From Desulfofustis limnaeus (GTDB lineage Bacteria > Desulfobacterota > Desulfobulbia > Desulfobulbales > Desulfocapsaceae): DNA of 64,000 bases. A program made the position numbers and the translations under genes. Positions 36,909 to 44,990 of this stretch are shown here, in pieces. The notes below the pieces were generated by a model. It was not told where the DNA came from. It saw nothing but the letters and a program-made list of their open reading frames with translations, and did not search any database. Positions within the stretch are counted from its first letter, which is position 1. Each line of letters starts with the position of its first letter. The stretch lies in the NCBI RefSeq assembly GCF_023169885.1, contig NZ_AP025516.1, positions 3,017,501 to 3,081,500 of the forward strand. The letters run 5' to 3'.

Positions 36909-38164
36909 CCACCATCGCCCCCTCCCGCCCGTTCACCGACCGCCTGGCCGCCCCATCTTTTCTGCAGGGGCGGGCCCGAGACCTGACCCATCGGCTGCTC
37001 GGCCGCCTGCGCTTCGGCCGGCTCACCCTGATCGATCAGGACGGCCGCACCACCTTCGGCAGCGACGACAGCGTGAGCGCCACCATGATCATCCGCGATC
37101 CGCGCGCCTATCCCCGCATTCTCTCGGGCGGCTCGGTCGGGGCGGCTGAGGCCTATATCGACGGTTGGTGGGAGTCGGAACAGCTGACCGAGGTGATCCG
37201 GATCATTACCCGCAACCAGTCGCTGCTGCAGGACATGGAACAGCAATCGTCGCGACTGATGCGGCTGCTGCGCCGTTTCGGCCACTGGTGGCGACGCAAC
37301 CGTCGTCGTGCCGCCAAGGCCAACATCATCGCCCACTACGATCTGGGCAACCAGCTTTACGCCTCCTTTCTGGACCCGACGATGATGTACTCGGCGGCCA
37401 TCTATCCCCAGCCCGACAGCAGTCTGGAAGAGGCCTCCCGCCACAAACTGGACCATATCTGCCGCCGGCTTCGCCTCGGCCCGCAGGACCGCGTGGTCGA
37501 GATCGGTTCGGGATGGGGCGGGTTCGCCTTGCACGCCGCCGCTCATTATGGCTGCCATGTGACCACCACCACCATCTCCGAGGCCCAGTTCGAAGAGGCC
37601 GCCCGGCGGATCAAGGAAGCCGGTCTGGAAGAGCGGATCACCTTGCTGAAAAAGGATTACCGTGATCTGCAAGGCAGCTATAACAAGCTGGTTAGCATCG
37701 AGATGATCGAGGCCGTCGGCCATGCCTTCCTCCCCGATTTCTTCCGGAAATGCATGTCGCTGCTGAAACCGGACGGCGAGCTGCTGATCCAGGCCATCAC
37801 CATCAGGGACCACAAGTACGAATCCTACCTGGGCGACGTGGACTTCATCCAACAGCATATCTTCCCCGGTGGCTGCCTGACCAGCAACAGCCGGATGCTC
37901 AAGGTCCTCGCCGACCACACCGACCTGGTGGTCAGGACCATCGAGGATTTCGGTCTCGGCTACGCCCGGACCCTCAACCACTGGCGGAGCCGCTTCCTGG
38001 CGGCCTTTCCGGAGCTGAAGGAACATGGCTACGACGAGCGCTTTCGCCGGCTCTGGGACTTTTATCTCTGCTACTGCGAAGGGGGCTTTCTCGAACGGGC
38101 CATCAGTGTCGTGCAGCTGGTGGCAGACCGACCGCAGCACCGGATGGACAGGGTGACATCATGA
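36905..38164 (+). CDS. cfa: cyclopropane-fatty-acyl-phospholipid synthase-type methyltransferase
   Basis: 419 residues. The C-terminal two thirds is a class I methyltransferase with the AdoMet loop VVEIGSGWGGFALHAA, preceded by HYDLGNQLYASFLDPTMMYSAAIY and followed by EMIEAVGHAF and GGCLTSNSRM, all hallmarks of the CFA/mycolic acid methyltransferase family. It transfers a methylene or methyl group from S-adenosylmethionine to the double bond of membrane phospholipid acyl chains. Given the attached SDR and FAD genes, the final product may be something other than a simple cyclopropane. Start overlaps DUF1365 (ATGA). Confidence 0.92.
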   Translation: MTTIAPSRPFTDRLAAPSFLQGRARDLTHRLLGRLRFGRLTLIDQDGRTTFGSDDSVSATMIIRDPRAYPRILSGGSVGAAEAYIDGWWESEQLTEVIRIITRNQSLLQDMEQQSSRLMRLLRRFGHWWRRNRRRAAKANIIAHYDLGNQLYASFLDPTMMYSAAIYPQPDSSLEEASRHKLDHICRRLRLGPQDRVVEIGSGWGGFALHAAAHYGCHVTTTTISEAQFEEAARRIKEAGLEERITLLKKDYRDLQGSYNKLVSIEMIEAVGHAFLPDFFRKCMSLLKPDGELLIQAITIRDHKYESYLGDVDFIQQHIFPGGCLTSNSRMLKVLADHTDLVVRTIEDFGLGYARTLNHWRSRFLAAFPELKEHGYDERFRRLWDFYLCYCEGGFLERAISVVQLVADRPQHRMDRVTS

Positions 38165-38667
38165 ACTGGGTGGTCAATCTGGCCATCTACAATCTGGCCT
38201 GGCTGGCCGGCGTCCTCGGCGGCAACCGCTTCGCCTGGATCGGCCTGCTGCTGGTGGCCGGCCACTTCCTGGTCTCACCCTACCGCCGGCACGATGCTAT
38301 CCTGGCCGCCTTGTTGCTGGGGATCGGCCTGGTCGTTGACGGCGTGCTCAACACCATCGGCTTCTTCACCTTCCACGCCAGCGGCTTTCCAATCCCGCTG
38401 TGGCTGATGACCATCTGGCTGGCCCTGGCCACCTTGCCCAACCACAGCCTGCGCTGGATGAAGGGGCGGCACGGGGTCAACGCCCTGTTTGGCGCCCTGG
38501 GCGGGCCGCTCGCTTACTGGGGCGGCGTCCGGCTCGGCGCCGCCTCGTTCAACTGGCCGCTGCTCCCATCACTGCTGACACTGGCCCTGGTCTGGGCAGT
38601 ACTGTGGATCGTCATCATGACGCTCGCCACCAGGATTGGCAGCGCCAAGGATTCTCGCACCCTTTAG
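38161..38667 (+). CDS. DUF2878 membrane protein
   Basis: 168 residues from the ATGA overlap start at 38161. Five or so hydrophobic helices fill most of the length (NLAWLAGVLGG, GLLLVAGHFLV, ILAALLLGIGLVVDGVLNT, LWLMTIWLALATL, LLTLALVWAVLWIVIMTL), with few charged residues. This matches DUF2878, an inner-membrane family of unknown role that regularly ends CFA/DUF1365 operons. It may help present phospholipids to the modifying enzymes, which is speculation. Last gene of the operon; a large palindromic element begins at its stop codon. Confidence 0.82.
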   Translation: MNWVVNLAIYNLAWLAGVLGGNRFAWIGLLLVAGHFLVSPYRRHDAILAALLLGIGLVVDGVLNTIGFFTFHASGFPIPLWLMTIWLALATLPNHSLRWMKGRHGVNALFGALGGPLAYWGGVRLGAASFNWPLLPSLLTLALVWAVLWIVIMTLATRIGSAKDSRTL

Positions 38668-38810
38668 GGGGCCTTGAAAAATTCGAAATTTCGTTCAAGA
38701 TCGAGGCGCGAAAGAGAATTTTACCGCAGACATATATATGATATTCCGAGGATAAAATTCGATTACGCAACGATGAGCTTGGGCGAAATGGCAATTTTTT
38801 CAAGGTTCCC
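38668..38810. repeat. 143-bp imperfect palindrome, MITE- or REP-like
   Basis: The left end GGGGCCTTGAAAAATT is mirrored by AATTTTTTCAAGGTTCCC at the right end. Inside, TTTCG.TCAAG pairs with CTTG..CGAAAT and GAATTTTA pairs with TAAAATTC around a centre CATATATATG. As RNA it would fold into one long hairpin directly after the lipid operon stop, so it could also terminate transcription. No open frame is present. It resembles a non-autonomous mobile or extragenic palindromic repeat, but only one copy is in the window. Confidence 0.7.
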
Positions 38811-38884
38811 TTTACTCATGAACCGAGCCTGCCACATCTGCCGCAGACCGCCCGGTCAGCACGACGAAAACCTGTGCCGGAATT

Positions 38885-39640
38885 TCACGGAACCGGTAAC
38901 GAGGACGAGCGGCTCCGCACCTCGATGTAATCGATGTAGGAGATCGCCGCTTCGCCGGTGTTGTCGGCGTCGTTCATGATGGCGAGAGAGGCGGTCGCAG
39001 GTGGCGGCTCACCGAACAGGCGCTGATAGTCGGCAAGCACATCGACCGTCTCCTCGACCCAGCGACCGACGTATTCGGGGCCGGATCGCAGCGGGATCAT
39101 GATGGCCCGGTCGGTGAACGGATTGGCGACCGGCTCCCGCTCCTCGCTGCGGTTGGCCCAGATGTAGTTGATACTGCTGTGTGGCGGATAGTCCCCGTAC
39201 CAGGTTCGGGCCAGCTCATAGCTGATGCGAGTGCCGAAGTCGGCGTTTTCCGGGTCATATTCGAAGATCACATAGACCCGCAGCGGGTAGTCGTCGCCAT
39301 CCTTACGCAGGTAATTTCCCTTTTCATAGAGCCGGGTGACCTGCCAGCGCCACTGGAGCACCGGGTACTGGGACACGGAAAAGCGCTGCCGGCTGATCAG
39401 CGCCGAGGCGCTGGCATCGCTGGTCGCCTCGAGAACCGAGTTTTCTCCCCGGTTAACGACCCGGTACCGGGAATGCCGGTCGATGTTACGAAAAGAAAAG
39501 GGTTCCCAACCGCTCAGATCATCAAAGTCGTCCCGGAACAAAACGTCTTCCTGTGCTCGAGCCTGAACGGCCAGCAACAGACCGCACAAGCACAAGCAGA
39601 CCAGCACACATCCCATGCTTTTCGCTGTTTCCGCCACCAT
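38885..39640 (-). CDS. DUF3047 secreted protein
   Basis: 251 residues. A signal peptide (about 1-30, CVLVCLCLCGLLLAVQARAQ) precedes a beta-rich domain with FRDDFDDLSGWEPFSF near the start, LQWRWQV, YPLRVYVIFEYD and a closing AIMNDADNTGEAAISYIDYIEV. This fits DUF3047, a periplasmic or surface family of unknown function with a jelly-roll-like, carbohydrate-binding appearance. GGAGAGAGA precedes the ATG at 39640. It stands alone: convergent with the lipid operon and divergent from the zinc genes across 263 bases. Confidence 0.82.
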   Translation of the reverse strand: MVAETAKSMGCVLVCLCLCGLLLAVQARAQEDVLFRDDFDDLSGWEPFSFRNIDRHSRYRVVNRGENSVLEATSDASASALISRQRFSVSQYPVLQWRWQVTRLYEKGNYLRKDGDDYPLRVYVIFEYDPENADFGTRISYELARTWYGDYPPHSSINYIWANRSEEREPVANPFTDRAIMIPLRSGPEYVGRWVEETVDVLADYQRLFGEPPPATASLAIMNDADNTGEAAISYIDYIEVRSRSSSLPVP

Positions 39641-39853
39641 TCTCTCTCTCCAATGGGTACCGATACGCCATGGGGGGAACCATTACGACACGTCGGTTTC
39701 TTTCTGCAAAGTTATACACCATAAAGATTGGGACAAGAGGATACGATCTTCCGCTTCGACACCTTTTTGAGCATCACCACTCGTTCGGGCAGCAAGAAAT
39801 CGTAGGGTTCCCCTAATGGATTCCCCATAAGCGTGGTTGCATCTATCGAGCTG

Positions 39854-39868
39854 TGCAATATAATTGCA
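39854..39868. promoter_or_regulatory. candidate Zur box upstream of znuA
   Basis: TGCAATATAATTGCA is a near-perfect 15-bp dyad (TGCAAT..ATTGCA) 36 bases before the znuA start. Fur-family regulators bind dyads of this kind, and a Zur-like gene ends the same operon. A further TTGCAT lies at 39837. Assignment to Zur rests on this context. Confidence 0.6.
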
Positions 39869-39903
39869 TCAGCAGATCTCCACCTGACCACCTCTGAGGG
39901 GCC

Positions 39904-40821
39904 ATGATGATTATCCGAACCTGCCTTTTATCTCTTTGCTTTTTCTTGTTTATCGACCATTCACTGGTCTCGGCTGGTGATCGACCCGTGGTGTTTGTCA
40001 GCATCGCACCGCAGAAATTCTTCGTGCAACAGATCAGCGGCGACCTGCTCCAGGTGGAAGTCCTCGTGCCACCGGGAGCAAGCCCGCACACCTACGAGCC
40101 GAAACCGTCGCAGATGAAGGCCCTGTCCACGGCCGCCGCCTATTTCGCCATTGGCGTCGATTTCGAACGAATCTGGCTGGACCGGCTGGCCGGAGTCAAC
40201 CCGCGGATGCGCATCGTTCATACCGATGCCGGCATCGAGAAACGACCGATGGTCGAACATCGTGACGACGAGCTTGATGTGGAGCGCGCCCATCACTCCC
40301 CCTCCGCCCACGATGACAACCATGCCCACGAAGAAGGTCTCGATCCACATATCTGGCTGGCCCCGGAGCTGGTGACACATCAGGCCGCCACCATCGCCGC
40401 CGCCTTGAGTGAATTGTTCCCTGACCAGGCTGGCGCCTTTGCCGCCGGTTTGGCCTCGCTGCAGACCCAGATCGACGCGCTCGACAGGGAGTTGCGCACG
40501 CTGCTGACTGACAAACAGGGGCTTGAGTTCATCGTCTTCCATCCGTCCTGGGGATATTTCGCTCGGTCGTACGGGTTGGTCCAGGTACCCGTCGAGGTCT
40601 CCGGCAAGAACCCCAAACCGACGCAACTCCGCACGCTGATCGAGCATGCGCGCCGACACGGAATCCGCGTGGTCTTTGCCCAACCGCAACTATCGACGAA
40701 AAGTGCCGAGGTGATCACCCGGGAAATCGACGGTACGGTCATTCTGCTCGATCCGCTTGCCGAAAACTGGCTGACAAACATGAAAGCGGTTGCCGAACAG
40801 ATTCACACCGCCCTACGATAA
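39904..40821 (+). CDS. znuA: zinc ABC transporter substrate-binding protein
   Basis: 305 residues. A signal peptide (1-24) leads into a cluster A-I metal-binding protein: VSIAPQKFFVQQISG, SPHTYEPKPSQ (first metal His), the His/Asp-rich loop at about 119-150 (HHSPSAHDDNHAH), DPHIWLAP, and VFHPSWGYFARSYGL. The His-rich loop favours zinc over manganese. It captures zinc in the periplasm and hands it to ZnuB. First gene of znuACB-zur. A candidate Zur box lies 36 bases upstream, suggesting expression when zinc is scarce. Confidence 0.92.
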   Translation: MMIIRTCLLSLCFFLFIDHSLVSAGDRPVVFVSIAPQKFFVQQISGDLLQVEVLVPPGASPHTYEPKPSQMKALSTAAAYFAIGVDFERIWLDRLAGVNPRMRIVHTDAGIEKRPMVEHRDDELDVERAHHSPSAHDDNHAHEEGLDPHIWLAPELVTHQAATIAAALSELFPDQAGAFAAGLASLQTQIDALDRELRTLLTDKQGLEFIVFHPSWGYFARSYGLVQVPVEVSGKNPKPTQLRTLIEHARRHGIRVVFAQPQLSTKSAEVITREIDGTVILLDPLAENWLTNMKAVAEQIHTALR

Positions 40822-40825
40822 TCCC

Positions 40826-41608
40826 ATGAAAAAAACCGATCCCATCGTCGAGATTACCGACCTCTGCTATTCAACCGGCGGCCAGGACATCCTGCACACG
40901 ATCAACCTCAGCATCTACCCCGGTGATTTCGTTTCGATCATCGGTCCCAACGGGGGCGGCAAGACCACCCTGCTGCGCTTGATTCTCGGTCTGCTCAAGC
41001 CGAGCCGGGGCGAGATCAAAATCGCTGGCCGGCCGCCCGGCAAGGCCGTCACCGAGATCGGTTATGTTCCGCAGCATGTCAACCACAACCTGCGCTTCCC
41101 GGCCACCGCTCTGGATGTGGTGCTGATGGGCGCCCATGAGCCGCAGCACCGGTTCCGCCGCCGGGATCCGGAAACGAGAAAGAACGCCATGGACATCCTC
41201 CACCGGCTCGGGGTCGGCACTTGTGCCGAGCGCAAGATCGCTGCCCTGTCGGGCGGACAGCGGCAACGGATCCTGATCGCCCGGGCCCTGGTCTGCAAGC
41301 CGGAACTGCTGGTCCTCGACGAACCGACCGCATCCATCGACACCAAGGGACAGACCGAATTCTACGAACTGCTCAAGGAACTCAACAAGGAGTTGACGAT
41401 CCTGATGGTCAGTCATGACCTACTCATCGTCTCCTCGTACGCCAAATCCATCGCCTGCCTCAATCGCTGCCTCCATTATCACCAGTCGTTCGGCTCCAGC
41501 AGGGACGTGCTCGACGCTTTCTACTCATGCTCCGTTGAAGAAATCTGTCCGGTCGGTGTCGTCGCCCGGCAATCATTTCAGATCAAGGACCTGCGAGGTA
41601 AATCATGA
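40826..41608 (+). CDS. znuC: zinc ABC transporter ATP-binding protein
   Basis: 260 residues from ATG 40826, four bases after the znuA stop. Walker A GPNGGGKTTLL, Q-loop YVPQHVN, signature LSGGQRQRI, Walker B LLVLDEPTASID and switch His in MVSHDL are all intact, so it should hydrolyse ATP. YGVPQ-type and DVVLMGAH sequences match the metal-uptake (MZT/ZnuC) branch. The C-terminal 40 residues are Cys/His-containing (CLNRCLHYHQ, FYSCSVEEICP), possibly a zinc-sensing tail. Its stop overlaps znuB. Confidence 0.93.
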   Translation: MKKTDPIVEITDLCYSTGGQDILHTINLSIYPGDFVSIIGPNGGGKTTLLRLILGLLKPSRGEIKIAGRPPGKAVTEIGYVPQHVNHNLRFPATALDVVLMGAHEPQHRFRRRDPETRKNAMDILHRLGVGTCAERKIAALSGGQRQRILIARALVCKPELLVLDEPTASIDTKGQTEFYELLKELNKELTILMVSHDLLIVSSYAKSIACLNRCLHYHQSFGSSRDVLDAFYSCSVEEICPVGVVARQSFQIKDLRGKS

Positions 41609-42465
41609 TCGAGGCTTTGCAGTTCGAATTTCTTCGTAACGCCCTCTTCGCCGGCCTGCTGGCCAGCCTCATCTGCGGGGTGATCGGCTCACTGATCGTT
41701 GTCAACCGGCTTGTCTTTCTCTCCGGGGGTGTTGCCCACAGCGCTTACGGCGGCATCGGCCTTGCCTTTTTTTTCGGCTGGGCGTATCTCCCCTGTGCCA
41801 CCCTGTTCGCCCTGGCCGCGGCGATGATCATGGCGGCCGTGTCGCTGCACATGAAGCAGCGGGCCGATACCATCATCGGGGTGATGTGGGCGGTCGGCAT
41901 GGCGATCGGCATTCTGTTGATCGATTTTTCCCCCGGCTACAACGTTGATCTGATGAGCTACCTATTCGGCTCCATCCTCTCGGTGCCTCGATCCGAGTTG
42001 ATGACCATGACCCTGCTCGGAGCGGTGATACTCGGTCTGATCGCTCTTTTCTACCGGGATCTGCTGCTCATGTCCTACGACGAGGAGTTCGCCCAGGTAC
42101 GCGGCGTGCCGGTGCGTGCCCTCTATTACCTGCTGATCGGCTGCGTCGCGGTGACCGTGGTGATCGTCGTTCAGGTGGTGGGCCTGATCCTGGTTATCGC
42201 CCTGATGACCATTCCCCCCTCGATCGCCGAAAAATACACCACCTCGCTGCTGCAGATGATGGTTCTCTCCTGCCTGCTCGGCATGCTCTTCATCGTCGGC
42301 GGGCTGTGGGGCGCCTATCAGTACGACCTGACCTCCGGCGCGGCAATCATCATGGTGGCCGCCGCCGGCTTCCTAATGTCCCTGATGGTGGACCGGGGCC
42401 TGGCTGTCAAGCGGCGGCGACGTTGGCTGCAGGCCCATCACCAGAACGCTGCCGACAACACCTGA
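41605..42465 (+). CDS. znuB: zinc ABC transporter permease
   Basis: 286 residues with eight or so hydrophobic helices of the ABC-3 family. Landmarks: LRNALFAGLLASLICGVIGSL at the start, SGGVAHSAYGGIGLAFFFG (the conserved helix carrying the metal path), and YDEEFAQVRGVPVRALYYLL, the cytoplasmic loop that docks to ZnuC. It forms the inner-membrane channel of the zinc importer. Start overlaps the znuC stop (ATGA); the Zur-like gene begins six bases after its stop. Confidence 0.93.
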   Translation: MIEALQFEFLRNALFAGLLASLICGVIGSLIVVNRLVFLSGGVAHSAYGGIGLAFFFGWAYLPCATLFALAAAMIMAAVSLHMKQRADTIIGVMWAVGMAIGILLIDFSPGYNVDLMSYLFGSILSVPRSELMTMTLLGAVILGLIALFYRDLLLMSYDEEFAQVRGVPVRALYYLLIGCVAVTVVIVVQVVGLILVIALMTIPPSIAEKYTTSLLQMMVLSCLLGMLFIVGGLWGAYQYDLTSGAAIIMVAAAGFLMSLMVDRGLAVKRRRRWLQAHHQNAADNT

Positions 42466-42470
42466 CAGTC

Positions 42471-42947
42471 ATGTGCGAATACTGCGATTACCTGGCCCTT
42501 CTGACCGACGCCGGTCTTGACCCGACGGAAAACCGGCAGCGCGTGCTGGAAGTGATCGGTGGCAACAATACCCCACTTACCGCCGCAGAGGTGCATGCGA
42601 CGCTGGCTCGTACCAAGGCTATCAATCGGGTCACCGTATATCGTATTCTGGAGTTGCTGGTTCAGCACCGCTTGCTCGACAAGATCAACGGCGGTCGGGC
42701 GGCCCACTACGGCCTGGCGCCGAACCAGAACCATGCACCGCACCCGCACTTCTGCTGCAGCCAATGCGGCACGATGGTCTGCCTCAATCCGGACAGCCTG
42801 AGCGTCGACGCCGCCAACCTGCAGCGCAGCTATGCCGGTACCATCGAGCGCATCGAAGTACTGGTCGAGGGCGTCTGCAAAACCTGTCTGAAAACCAGGC
42901 ACCACCACGCCCACCAGGGGGCTCCCGGCCGCGCTGCCGGGCCATGA
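42471..42947 (+). CDS. zur: Fur-family regulator, probably Zur
   Basis: 158 residues from ATG 42471. The winged-helix part shows DPTENRQRVLEVIGG, PLTAAEVHATL and INRVTVYRILELLVQHRLL. The dimer part holds a structural zinc site CCSQCG plus CKTC, and a His-rich tail (RHHHAHQG). Another CEYC lies at the extreme N-terminus, which is unusual. Position at the end of znuACB argues for zinc sensing: with zinc it would bind the box at 39854 and shut off the operon including itself. PerR- or Fur-type specificity cannot be excluded from sequence alone. Confidence 0.85.
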   Translation: MCEYCDYLALLTDAGLDPTENRQRVLEVIGGNNTPLTAAEVHATLARTKAINRVTVYRILELLVQHRLLDKINGGRAAHYGLAPNQNHAPHPHFCCSQCGTMVCLNPDSLSVDAANLQRSYAGTIERIEVLVEGVCKTCLKTRHHHAHQGAPGRAAGP

Positions 42948-43067
42948 AGGCACGATTCCGCCACGCTGGGAGCATTCCGCCCCTTGCATCCAAGAGGTCT
43001 TTGCTTACCGTATCGAGAGCCTGTCCAATCAGACATTTTTTGGGTGCGATACCGGGAGGACCCCGCC

Positions 43068-43445
43068 ATGGAAGGAGAAAAAAACGTATTGGGCCAGCCA
43101 CTTCAGGCCTGCGGCGTTGAACCGCTAACCGGTTTTCATCGGGACGGAACCTGCCGTACCGGCCCAGCCGATATCGGGGTGCACGGTGTCTGTACCGTTG
43201 TCACCGAGGCGTTCCTCGCCTTTTCTCGACAACACGGCAACGACCTGTCTACACCGCGGCCGGAGTTTGATTTTCCCGGCCTGATTCCCGGTGACCGCTG
43301 GTGCGTCTGTGCCGCCCGCTGGCAGGAAGCTTTCGAACAGGGCGCCGCCCCGCCGGTGATCCTGGCCGCCACCAGCGCCGCGGTACTGGACACAGTCGCC
43401 GTGGAGGATCTGCTCGCCCATGCCGTCGAGGACGGCCGCAGCTGA
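43068..43445 (+). CDS. DUF2237 family protein
   Basis: 125 residues from ATG 43068 with GGGAGGA seven bases upstream; longer in-frame starts look unlikely. The whole protein fits DUF2237: LQACGVEPLTGFHRDGTCRTGPADIG, VCTVVTEAFLAFSRQHGNDL, TPRPEFDFPGL and GDRWCVCAARW. Conserved cysteines and acids suggest a small metal-binding or enzymatic domain, but no function is known. It follows the zinc operon by 120 bases and may or may not be co-transcribed. Confidence 0.88.
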   Translation: MEGEKNVLGQPLQACGVEPLTGFHRDGTCRTGPADIGVHGVCTVVTEAFLAFSRQHGNDLSTPRPEFDFPGLIPGDRWCVCAARWQEAFEQGAAPPVILAATSAAVLDTVAVEDLLAHAVEDGRS

Positions 43446-43665
43446 CCGCTCAAGGCCAGTCGGCCGATCCGTCGTTCAGCAAATCGGGAGCAGAGCCAAA
43501 GGCCTGCTGAAAATTCATGCCGGACGCGGTCGACCCGCCCCCCGTTTTCCTCCGGCAACGAACTGGTAACCTGTCTCCAGGCCCCTTGACCACGGTCGAA
43601 AAAGGGGGCATTATAGCAGCCGCTGCTGCACCCGCAGGTATCCCGCAAACCACCAAGGAACAACC

Positions 43666-44595
43666 ATGATCTCCATCGTCATCCCGGTGTTCAACGAACA
43701 GGCTTCTTTGGAACCGCTGTACCGGGAGACCTCTACCGTCATGGAGCCGTTGAACGTCGATTGGGAGATCGTCTTTGTGGATGACGGCAGCAGCGACGGC
43801 AGCACCGCGGTCATCAGCGCGCTGGCCGCTGCGGATCCTCGCGTGCATTATGTGATATTGCGCCGTAATTTCGGAAAATCGGCAGCGTTACAGGTGGGCT
43901 TCAAAAAAGCACGCGGTGACGTCATCATCACCATGGACGCCGATCTGCAGGACGACCCGGTGGAAATACCACGCTTTATCAAGAAACTGGAAGGAGGCTG
44001 CGATCTGGTCTCGGGATGGAAGGTCGATCGCCAGGACCCCCGCGAAAAGACCGTATCCTCCCGCATCTTCAACGCCGTAGTCTCGAAGTTGAGCGGATTG
44101 CGCCTCAAGGACTACAACTGCGGCTTCAAGTGTTACCGGCGCCAGGTGATCGACGAAATCCGCCTGTACGGGGAACTGCACCGATTCATTCCTTTTCTCG
44201 CCCATAAGAAGGGTTTTCACATCCGGGAAATCCCGGTCCATCACCGCAAACGGCAGTTCGGCACCTCCAAGTTCGGGCTCGAACGATACGCCCGCGGGTT
44301 CTTCGATCTGTTGACGGTACTCTTCATAACCACCTATCTGAACCGACCGATGCACCTGTTCGGCTGGATCGGGGCGCTGTTCTTCTGTTCCGGCGCCGCG
44401 CTGTTCAGCTACCTGTTTTTCGGGCGTTGGCTGCTCGGCCAATCGATCGGCACCAGCCCGCTGTTCAGCATCTCCATCTTTCTCATCGGCACCGGCATCC
44501 AGACCTTCATTATCGGGACGGTGGCCGAACTGATCGTCTACAACCGGGAGCGCCAGCAGCTCGACAGCTACTCGATCCGGGAAGAAGACCGGTGA
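43666..44595 (+). CDS. family 2 glycosyltransferase, polyprenyl-phosphate type
   Basis: 309 residues. The GT-A domain has ISIVIPVFNEQASL, VDDGSSDGS, and the metal-binding DADLQDDP; two C-terminal helices (HLFGWIGALFFCSGAALFSYLF and LFSISIFLIGTGIQTFIIGTVAEL) anchor it in the membrane. This is the DPM1/GtrB/ArnC architecture, which loads a sugar from a nucleotide onto polyprenyl phosphate. AAGGA precedes the ATG. The following gtrA-like and PMT-like genes overlap or abut it, giving a complete load, flip and transfer set for decorating lipid A, O-antigen or protein. Confidence 0.9.
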   Translation: MISIVIPVFNEQASLEPLYRETSTVMEPLNVDWEIVFVDDGSSDGSTAVISALAAADPRVHYVILRRNFGKSAALQVGFKKARGDVIITMDADLQDDPVEIPRFIKKLEGGCDLVSGWKVDRQDPREKTVSSRIFNAVVSKLSGLRLKDYNCGFKCYRRQVIDEIRLYGELHRFIPFLAHKKGFHIREIPVHHRKRQFGTSKFGLERYARGFFDLLTVLFITTYLNRPMHLFGWIGALFFCSGAALFSYLFFGRWLLGQSIGTSPLFSISIFLIGTGIQTFIIGTVAELIVYNRERQQLDSYSIREEDR

Positions 44596-44990
44596 AGATC
44601 GTCAAATTCTTCGGCTCTTCGGTCGTTGCCACGACCACCGATTTCCTGCTCTACCTGGCCTTGATCAACACCCTGACGCCAGCCGTGTCCCATGCGATCA
44701 GTGCGGGGACCGGCCTGATCATCAACTTTATCCTGCAATATCGATACGTCTTCACCCCTACCAACACCCTGCGCAAAGCGATCCTGCTGACCCTTTGTTT
44801 CTCGGCCGGCGGCGTCTTGCTCGGCACGGTCATCATTTATCTGCTCACCGGCCATACCCCTTTGGCCCAGTTCCCGGTGGCGGCAAAGGTCATAACCGTG
44901 GCCGTGATCTTCTTCTACAACTTCTTCACCCGAAAGGTCGCTTTCGGGGATATCGAATCACGGCATCGCCGGCAGGAGCGACCATGGTAA
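44592..44990 (+). CDS. GtrA-family membrane protein, putative glycolipid flippase
   Basis: 132 residues from a GTG in a GTGA overlap with the glycosyltransferase. Four hydrophobic helices match GtrA: KFFGSSVVATTTDFLLYLAL, SAGTGLIINFILQYRYVF, an internal helix (LLTLCFSAGGVLLGTVIIYL) and AKVITVAVIFFYNFFTRKVAF. GtrA-like proteins are thought to move polyprenyl-phosphate sugars to the periplasmic face. Its stop lies seven bases past the next gene's start, so the three genes are coupled. Confidence 0.87.
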   Translation: MKIVKFFGSSVVATTTDFLLYLALINTLTPAVSHAISAGTGLIINFILQYRYVFTPTNTLRKAILLTLCFSAGGVLLGTVIIYLLTGHTPLAQFPVAAKVITVAVIFFYNFFTRKVAFGDIESRHRRQERPW

